A stretch of 9,826 nt of DNA from JBBRLG01 sp038231495 (GTDB lineage: Bacteria > Planctomycetota > Planctomycetia > Gemmatales > Gemmataceae): contig JBBRLG010000267.1 in NCBI GenBank assembly GCA_038231495.1, positions 1-9,826 on the forward strand. The letters run 5' to 3'. Numbering within the stretch: position 1 is the stretch's first letter; every line of letters starts with the position of its first letter. Positions 5,644 to 9,826 of the stretch are shown piece by piece. A program made the translations under genes and the position numbers. A model generated the notes under the pieces. That model had not been told where the DNA came from. It did no database searches and worked only from the letters and a program-made list of their open reading frames with translations.

Positions 5644-6381
5644 ATGCGAATGCTGCTCGGGCTGGCACTGGCGACTGCGGGCCTCTTGGTTCCGGTGGCA
5701 AACCTGCGTGCCGACGACCGTGCCGACGCGCTGGCCGTCGTGGACGAGGCGATCAAGGCGCACGGCGGCACCGACGCCCTGGCCAAGGCGCAAAGCTTCA
5801 CCCGCAGCGGCAGCGGCACCGTCAGCCTGTTCGACAAGGCAATCGCCATTACCAGCGAACAAACCGTCAGCCTGCCGGACCGCTCGCGCCTCGCCATCGA
5901 GATCGACAAAAAGACACGCATCACCGCGGTGCTCAACGGCGACAAGGGCTGGGAGAGTGCGGGCGGGCCGGCGACCGAGATGGCCGCGGCGCGCGTGAAG
6001 GAGTTGGCGGACGAGACATACGTCCTGTGGCTGGCGACGCTGACGCCGTTGAAAAAGGACACCTTCCTCCTGAAGGCGCTACCGGAGAAGAAGGTGAATG
6101 CCAAACCAGCGGTCGGCCTGGCGGTGGCCGCCAAGGGCCGGCCCGACGTGCGCCTGTACTTCGACAAGGAAACGCACCTGCTCGTGAAGGTCGAGCGCGA
6201 GGCGGTGGAGGGCGGTCAGAAGGTGGACAAGGAATACTACTTCGCCGACTACAAGGAGGTGGACGGCGTCAAGTTGCCGACGAAGCTGACCGAGTCGATC
6301 AACGGCAAGAAGTTCAGCGAGATCGGGCCGGTGGTGTACAAACTGCACAAGCCCGACGAAACGGCGTTCGGCAAGCCGTGA
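5644..6381 (+). CDS. secreted LolA-like (outer-membrane lipoprotein-sorting-like) protein
   Basis: A 245-residue exported protein. Residues 1-23 form a Sec signal peptide (MRMLLGLALATAG..., cleavage likely after LRA). The mature part starts with a helix around VVDEAIKAHGGTDALAKAQ and continues as a beta-rich domain with LNGDKGWES and, near the C-terminus, DVRLYFDKETHLLVKVERE (about 169-187), YYFADYKEVDGVKLPTKL and a closing strand. This pattern is typical of planctomycete periplasmic proteins with a LolA/LolB-like half-barrel that binds lipids or hydrophobic ligands; a real role in lipoprotein sorting is not shown. AGGAG lies seven bases before the ATG. It is monocistronic: divergent from the His-rich gene and followed at once by the palindrome array. 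Confidence 0.78.
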   Translation: MRMLLGLALATAGLLVPVANLRADDRADALAVVDEAIKAHGGTDALAKAQSFTRSGSGTVSLFDKAIAITSEQTVSLPDRSRLAIEIDKKTRITAVLNGDKGWESAGGPATEMAAARVKELADETYVLWLATLTPLKKDTFLLKALPEKKVNAKPAVGLAVAAKGRPDVRLYFDKETHLLVKVEREAVEGGQKVDKEYYFADYKEVDGVKLPTKLTESINGKKFSEIGPVVYKLHKPDETAFGKP

Positions 6382-6389
6382 TCCGGACC

Positions 6390-6445
6390 GCCGCTTGCGG
6401 CTTTGCGCAAAGCCGCAAGCGGCTGAGCGCAAAGCCGCAAGCGGC
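6390..6445. repeat. perfect 34-bp palindrome plus a third arm
   Basis: Bases 6390-6406 (GCCGCTTGCGGCTTTGC) and 6407-6423 are perfect reverse complements with no loop, making a 34-bp palindrome. A third arm in the second orientation is at 6429-6445. Each arm also contains the smaller palindrome GCCGC-TT-GCGGC, so the structure is nested. It lies between the convergent stops of the LolA-like gene (6381) and the TolB-like gene (6452), filling almost the whole gap, and could end transcription in both directions. Confidence 0.88.
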
Positions 6446-6451
6446 AAACAC

Positions 6452-7486
6452 TCAATCTTTCTCAACCGGTGCCTCAAAGTCCGCGATCCACAACTGGGCC
6501 GGCTGCTGGCCGTCGCGGGTGGATGTCCACATCACCTTCTTGTAATCCGGGCTGAACACCGGCAGCACGTCCTGGCCCGGCGCGAACGTGATCCGCGTCT
6601 TTTTGCCCGTTTCGATGTTCATCCAGTACAAATAGAAGTTCGGCCGTGCGGTCGGGTTGCCCTGGTCGGCGGCGGTGTAGAGGATATGCTTGCCGTCCTT
6701 GTACCAGTACGGCGCCCAGTGGACCCAGTCGGGGTTGTCGGTCAACGCCTGCTCGCCGGTGCCGTCGGCGTTGATGACGTAAATCTGCAAGAACCCCGCC
6801 TTCTTGCGGTCGCTGCGGAAGATCACCTTCTTGCCGTCGGGCGAGAAGAACGGCCCGCCGTTGTAGCACTTGGGCGCGTTGGTCAGCTTACGCACGTTCT
6901 TGCCGTCCGCGTCCATGACGTACAACTCGAAATTCTCTTCGCCGTCGCGGTTGGAGCAGAAGACGATCCGCTTGCCGTCGGCCGAATAGCTGCCCTCGGC
7001 GTTGTAGCCTTTCGCCTTGGTCAGCGGCTTCAAGTCGGTGCCGTCGGGGTTGGCCTCGTAAATGGTCATGGTCGAATCGAAGTCCCAACGGTAGCCGCGG
7101 CGTTTGCCGGACTTGGCCTCCTCTTGGCGCAGCGTGTATTCGTCGGCCTGTTTCTTCTTGGCGTCGGGGTCGGCGTGGGTGCTGGCGAAGACGATCTTCT
7201 TGCCGTCGGGCGCAAAGTAACTGCACGTCGTCTTGCCGACGCCGGGGCTGACCCGGCGCGCCTCCTTCCTGGCCAGGTCCATCGTAAAAATCTGGTAGAA
7301 CGGGTTGCCGCCGTCCTTCTCCTCGGCCTGGAAGATGACGGTGCGGCCGTCGGGGGAGAAGTAGCCTTCGCCGGCGCGGACGAAGTCTTTGGTGACCGGC
7401 TGGATGTTTTTCAGATAAATCGCCTCTTGTTTCTCCCAATCGGCGGGGTCGGCGGCGAGGACGCAACAGGCAAGGAGCGCGAACAT
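6452..7486 (-). CDS. exported TolB-like beta-propeller (PD40 repeats)
   Basis: A 344-residue protein with a short hydrophobic N-terminus (MFALLACCVLA) that probably acts as a signal peptide; the LLAC element also resembles a lipobox. The rest is a six-motif propeller of the TolB/WD40-like (PD40) type: FSPDGRTVIFQA (43-54), FAPDGKKIVFAS (91-102), YSADGKRIVFCS (167-178), FSPDGKKVIFRS (214-225), YKDGKHILYTA (262-272) and FSPDYKKVMWTS (311-322), most followed by N/D-x-DG turns. Such proteins bind proteins or glycans in the periplasm; no Tol-Pal genes are nearby, so it is not the Tol-system TolB. Start 7486 has GGGAG nine bases upstream; ATG 7540 overlaps the TATAAT promoter hexamer and is rejected. 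Confidence 0.85.
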   Translation of the reverse strand: MFALLACCVLAADPADWEKQEAIYLKNIQPVTKDFVRAGEGYFSPDGRTVIFQAEEKDGGNPFYQIFTMDLARKEARRVSPGVGKTTCSYFAPDGKKIVFASTHADPDAKKKQADEYTLRQEEAKSGKRRGYRWDFDSTMTIYEANPDGTDLKPLTKAKGYNAEGSYSADGKRIVFCSNRDGEENFELYVMDADGKNVRKLTNAPKCYNGGPFFSPDGKKVIFRSDRKKAGFLQIYVINADGTGEQALTDNPDWVHWAPYWYKDGKHILYTAADQGNPTARPNFYLYWMNIETGKKTRITFAPGQDVLPVFSPDYKKVMWTSTRDGQQPAQLWIADFEAPVEKD

Positions 7487-7514
7487 GCGTAGAATCTCCC
7501 GTGCGGGTAGGTAG

Positions 7515-7544
7515 GTGACAGCGGGCGGTCCGCATGGCATTATA
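7515..7544. promoter_or_regulatory. divergent promoter with overlapping -10 elements
   Basis: On the plus strand GTGACA (7515-7520) and CATTAT (7538-7543) are 17 bases apart and would give a start near 7550 for the gene at 7595. On the minus strand the overlapping bases (7544 to 7539) read a perfect TATAAT, a -10 for the TolB-like gene with a start near 7532. The minus-strand -35 is not recognisable. The arrangement is the same as at 2314-2343. Confidence 0.6.
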
Positions 7545-7594
7545 GCGGAGGATGCGGCCCGGTCCCGGCTTCTATTTCCCTGGAGCGAACCCCG

Positions 7595-8173
7595 ATGAAC
7601 CAGTCATTTAATGTCGGCCTGAGCTTTTACCTTATCGTCGGCGTCGCGGGAGTGGTCGCGCTGGCGCTGGGGGTGCTGCTCTATTTTTTGCTGAGCGGCC
7701 GACCAAAGAAGGAGAACCCCGAAGGCGGGTTGGAGGAAAACCTTGCCGAGTATCCGCCGCCGCCGGTCGTCCCCGGCACGCGCAAGCTGACGGTGAAAAG
7801 TCTGCCGACGCGGCTGCGGCTGGTGGTGATCGCGCCGGTGGGCAAAACGCAGGCTCCGAACGCCAACCAAGCCGAGGCGTTGCTCGACCGTGTGCTGCAC
7901 GGCCTGGGCGACGTGGCGAAAGCGGACAAGCCGCGGATTGTGGTGTGGCCGGCGCAGCTGAGCAACGTGGGTTTCGCGCCGACGTTCTTCCGGCTGGTGC
8001 AGCGGCCGGAGCCGGAGCATGAAGCGTCGCGCTGGGTGTTGGTGGCCGGTCCGGCGACGGCGGCGGGTCAAAAAATCCTGCTCGGGCTGGCGCTGTGGGC
8101 CGACGAGGCGACCGACCTGGGCCACATTAAACTGGAACCGCACGAGTGGAACGAGGTGCTGGATTTGGAGTGA
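7595..8173 (+). CDS. single-pass membrane protein, function unknown
   Basis: A 192-residue protein that I do not recognise. Residues 10-34 (SFYLIVGVAGVVALALGVLLYFLLS) form one transmembrane helix; the SGRPKK stretch after it is positively charged, favouring an N-out, C-in orientation. A Pro-rich linker (EYPPPPVVPG) leads to a soluble domain from about residue 64 with beta-strand-rich segments RLRLVVIAPVG, PRIVVWPAQL, and RWVLVAGPA, and a helix NQAEALLDRVLHGLGDV. It ends HEWNEVLDLE. GGAG (7582-7585) lies nine bases before the ATG. A palindrome-family arm follows eight bases after the stop. No catalytic motif is apparent. Confidence 0.78.
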   Translation: MNQSFNVGLSFYLIVGVAGVVALALGVLLYFLLSGRPKKENPEGGLEENLAEYPPPPVVPGTRKLTVKSLPTRLRLVVIAPVGKTQAPNANQAEALLDRVLHGLGDVAKADKPRIVVWPAQLSNVGFAPTFFRLVQRPEPEHEASRWVLVAGPATAAGQKILLGLALWADEATDLGHIKLEPHEWNEVLDLE

Positions 8174-8180
8174 CCGTTTA

Positions 8181-8197
8181 CCGCTTGCGGCTTTGCG
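8181..8197 (+). repeat. palindrome-family single arm
   Basis: CCGCTTGCGGCTTTGCG lies eight bases after the stop of the membrane-protein gene. It repeats the plus-orientation arm of 6390-6406 (16 bases identical) and, with one change, that of 4491-4507. No partner arm is nearby, so it can form only the small internal GCCGC-type hairpin. Confidence 0.75.
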
Positions 8198-8258
8198 GGA
8201 TACAACGAAACAAGAATTTGTTACGATTTGCGGGTAATCCATCGCACGGAGACCTGCC

Positions 8259-9134
8259 GTGATTGACCAGCAAACGCGCAATCTTTCCTCCCTCCCGGAC
8301 GCCAACGACCCGACGGCCGGACCGCACGGGTCGGCCAGCGCTCATTCTGCCGAATTGTTGCCGGCCACGGCCGCGGGCCGTTACGCGTTCCTGGATGAAC
8401 TCGCGCGCGGCGGCATGGGCGTCGTCTACCGGGCGACCGACACGGTCCTGGGCCGGGAGGTCGCGGTCAAGTTGCTCAGCGAGCGGTTCGGGCCGGACTC
8501 GGCCGCCGCCCGCCGTTTCGTGGACGAAGCGCGCATCGCAGGCCAGTTGCAGCACCCTGGCATTCCCGCCGTTCACGACCTGGGCACGCTGGCCGACGGC
8601 CGTCCGTTCCTGGCGATGAAGCTGGTCAAGGGCAGCACGCTCGAAGCCTTGCTCAAGAGCCGCGTGGCCTCGGCGGCTGAGCGCGGGCGGTTTGTCGCGG
8701 TGTTCGAGCAAATCTGTCAGGCGGTCGGCTATGCCCACGCGCACCAGGTCATTCACCGCGATCTGAAGCCGAGCAACGTCATGGTCGGCAGTTTCGGCGA
8801 AGTGCAGGTGATGGACTGGGGTTTGGCGAAAGTGTTGGCGAGCCGGGAGCGTGAGCGACCGGAGTTGGACGACGGCGAGACGGCGGCCGGCACCAAGATA
8901 CAAAGCACGCGCGACAGCGACGGCGCTGGACCGCGTGCTGCGGGCGGAGAAGACGGCCGGGGTGCGGGCGGCTCTGGCCGGTGCCGACCCGGACCCGTAT
9001 CGGGACGCCGTCCGCGACGCCGTACTGGCCGACGATACTGCCGCAATAGTGGAGCTGGCGGGCCGGCCGGCCGCGCTGGGGCAACCGCCGGGGTTCGCCG
9101 CGTTCCTGGGCGAAAGCGGTGCGGTCGGGCTTGA
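8259..9134 (+). CDS. Ser/Thr protein kinase, truncated N-terminal part
   Basis: This GTG-started frame (GGAG at 8248-8251) encodes the N-lobe and catalytic loop of a Hanks-type kinase. It shows the glycine loop LARGGMGVV (48-56), VAVK with K71, helix-C E90, HRDLKPSN (166-173) and DWG (186-188) for the usual DFG. Recognisable kinase sequence ends at about residue 223 (near 8925). The activation segment APE/PPE motif and the rest of the C-lobe are missing, as is any transmembrane segment. After 8925 this frame reads a Gly/Arg/Ala-rich sequence to 9134 that is not kinase; the related coding sequence continues in the next frame. An active kinase is therefore unlikely. It is best read as the 5' part of a broken kinase-TPR gene spanning 8259 to beyond 9826. 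Confidence 0.85.
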   Translation: MIDQQTRNLSSLPDANDPTAGPHGSASAHSAELLPATAAGRYAFLDELARGGMGVVYRATDTVLGREVAVKLLSERFGPDSAAARRFVDEARIAGQLQHPGIPAVHDLGTLADGRPFLAMKLVKGSTLEALLKSRVASAAERGRFVAVFEQICQAVGYAHAHQVIHRDLKPSNVMVGSFGEVQVMDWGLAKVLASRERERPELDDGETAAGTKIQSTRDSDGAGPRAAGGEDGRGAGGSGRCRPGPVSGRRPRRRTGRRYCRNSGAGGPAGRAGATAGVRRVPGRKRCGRA

Positions 9135-9191
9135 GCGACGGCAGGAGTTGCTGCGTGCGGCGGTCTTGCGGCGTCCGGGCGACCTGGGGGG
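8911..9191 (+). pseudogene. middle fragment of the kinase-TPR gene
   Basis: In the frame of 8911 the sequence reads TALDRVLRAEKTAGVRAALA, then DPYRDAVRDAVLADDTAAIVELAGR and GFAAFLGESGAVGLERRQELLRAAVLRRPGDLG. This matches my recollection of the segment just before the TPR array in intact planctomycete kinase-TPR proteins. It has no start of its own that fits: the frame opens at 8851 within the kinase coding sequence of another frame. The left edge is the putative deletion junction near 8925 and the right edge a G6 tract (9186-9191), where removing one G would join it in frame to the TPR part as DLGVLMALSATYPMN. Confidence 0.65.
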
Positions 9192-9196
9192 TATTG

Positions 9197-9826
9197 ATGG
9201 CGCTGTCAGCAACCTACCCGATGAACCGGAGGGAGGGGGCGGAGGAGCGGGCGCGGTGGCTTCAGGCAGCAGTCGGGGTCGCCCCAGGCAACCCGGCTGC
9301 CCACAACAACCTGGGCATCGCCCTGGGTGACAAGGGGGACCTGGACGGGACCATTGCCGAGTGGAAAGAGGCCCTCCGACTCGACCCAAAGTACACCCCC
9401 GCCCACAACAACCTGGGCAACGCCCTGCATGACAAGGGGGACCTGGACGGGGCCATTGCCGAGTACAAAGAAGCCCTCCGACTCGACCCCAAGGACGCCC
9501 TCGCCCACAACGGACTGGGCATCGCTCTCTACGACAATAAGGACCTGGAGGGGGCCATTGCCGAGTACAAAGAGGCCCTCCGACTCGACCCCAAGGACGC
9601 CCTCGCCCACACCAGGCTGGGCTACGCCCTCTACGAGAAGAAGGACCTGGACGGGGCCATTGCCGCGTACAAAGAGGCCCTCCGACTCGACCCCAAGGAC
9701 GCCCTCGCCCACACCAGGCTGGGCTTCGCCCTGCGTGCCAAGGGGGACCTGGACGGGGCCATTGCCGCGTACAAAGAGGCCCTCCGACTCGACCCCAAGG
9801 ACGCCCTCGCCCACAACAACCTGGGG
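9197..9826 (+). CDS. TPR-repeat protein part, open at window end
   Basis: From ATG 9197 this frame stays open to the edge of the window. After a short lead (MALSATYPMNRREGAEERARWLQ...) it encodes five and a half 34-residue tetratricopeptide repeats of the form AHNNLGxALxDKGDLDGAIAEYKEALRLDPKDAL. TPRs are helical hairpins that mediate protein-protein contacts. G-rich bases 9186-9191 lie five bases before the ATG and could act as a weak ribosome site, so separate expression is possible. But the lead sequence continues naturally from the previous frame, so it is more likely the 3' part of the frameshifted kinase gene. The true C-terminus is outside the window. Confidence 0.75.
   Translation, partial: MALSATYPMNRREGAEERARWLQAAVGVAPGNPAAHNNLGIALGDKGDLDGTIAEWKEALRLDPKYTPAHNNLGNALHDKGDLDGAIAEYKEALRLDPKDALAHNGLGIALYDNKDLEGAIAEYKEALRLDPKDALAHTRLGYALYEKKDLDGAIAAYKEALRLDPKDALAHTRLGFALRAKGDLDGAIAAYKEALRLDPKDALAHNNLG
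9299..9826 (+). repeat. 102-bp tandem repeats encoding TPRs
   Basis: Units begin at 9299, 9401, 9503, 9605, 9707 and 9809 (last one cut by the window end), each exactly 102 bases or 34 codons. The second half of each unit (GCC ATT GCC to GAC CCC AAG GAC) is almost unchanged at the DNA level between copies, pointing to recent duplication or gene conversion. Variation is concentrated at the LGxALxxKxDL positions. Confidence 0.93.

Noticed and set aside
7487..7540. Upstream ATG 7540 for the TolB-like gene
   Set aside because: The ATG overlaps the minus-strand TATAAT; its codons precede the signal peptide, and 7486 has a ribosome site.
8208..8221. AACAA-N4-TTGTT inverted repeat before the kinase as an operator
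   Set aside because: Five-base arms in an AT-richer patch are too short to support a regulator site.
8178..9389. 403-codon minus-strand frame
   Set aside because: It is a shadow of the kinase region that crosses both frame breaks without any recognisable domain.
9206..9814. Minus-strand repeat protein (GVLGVESEGLF repeats)
   Set aside because: It is the reverse complement of the 102-bp TPR units; periodicity comes from the sense-strand repeats.
9299..9826. CRISPR array
   Set aside because: The 102-bp periodic units have no short repeat/unique spacer structure and encode TPRs in frame.

Overview
The window is GC-rich chromosomal DNA, most likely from a planctomycete of the Gemmataceae. The pointers are a Hanks-type kinase with DWG in place of DFG joined to near-identical TPR repeats, a Uma2-family nuclease gene, a secreted six-motif TolB-like propeller, many small orphan proteins, and dispersed G/C-rich palindromes in the intergenic gaps. 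The taxonomic call is inferred from gene content, not from a marker gene.

Layout. 1-103 is a long inverted repeat of C/G tracts. 104-424 is a leader that holds a nearly perfect parS site (287-302), followed by parB (425-1303). A promoter, a tRNA-Pro(UGG) and a perfect 15-bp hairpin terminator follow (1327-1485). 1513-2565 holds two small paralogous orphan proteins (+) on either side of a Uma2-family protein (-). A divergent promoter region between the Uma2 gene and the second small gene suggests a leaderless transcript. A divergent YchF-type P-loop NTPase (-, 2580-3617) lies back to back with a GNAT acetyltransferase (+, 3734-4489). A two-gene minus-strand unit (SMI1/KNR4 protein plus a His-rich-tailed orphan, 4548-5499) is transcribed away from a secreted LolA-like protein (+, 5644-6381). 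A secreted TolB-like propeller (-, 6452-7486) and a single-pass membrane protein (+, 7595-8173) diverge from a shared -10 region. The 3' end (8259-9826) is a Ser/Thr kinase/TPR gene that appears broken by an internal deletion and a +1 frameshift in a G6 tract. Its TPR part runs off the window.

The genes do not form one pathway. ParB with parS serves chromosome segregation, the tRNA and YchF relate to translation, and the remainder are mostly envelope or lineage-specific proteins. What links the region is a 17-bp arm, GCCGCTTGCGGCTTTGC, present as a perfect 34-bp palindrome plus an extra arm, as a near-perfect hairpin, and as single arms at four intergenic sites, usually directly after a stop codon. 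I found no defence island, CRISPR array or complete mobile element. The most informative items are the parS site, the palindrome family, the two divergent promoters with overlapping -10 elements, the paralogous pair around Uma2, the divergent YchF and the broken kinase gene.
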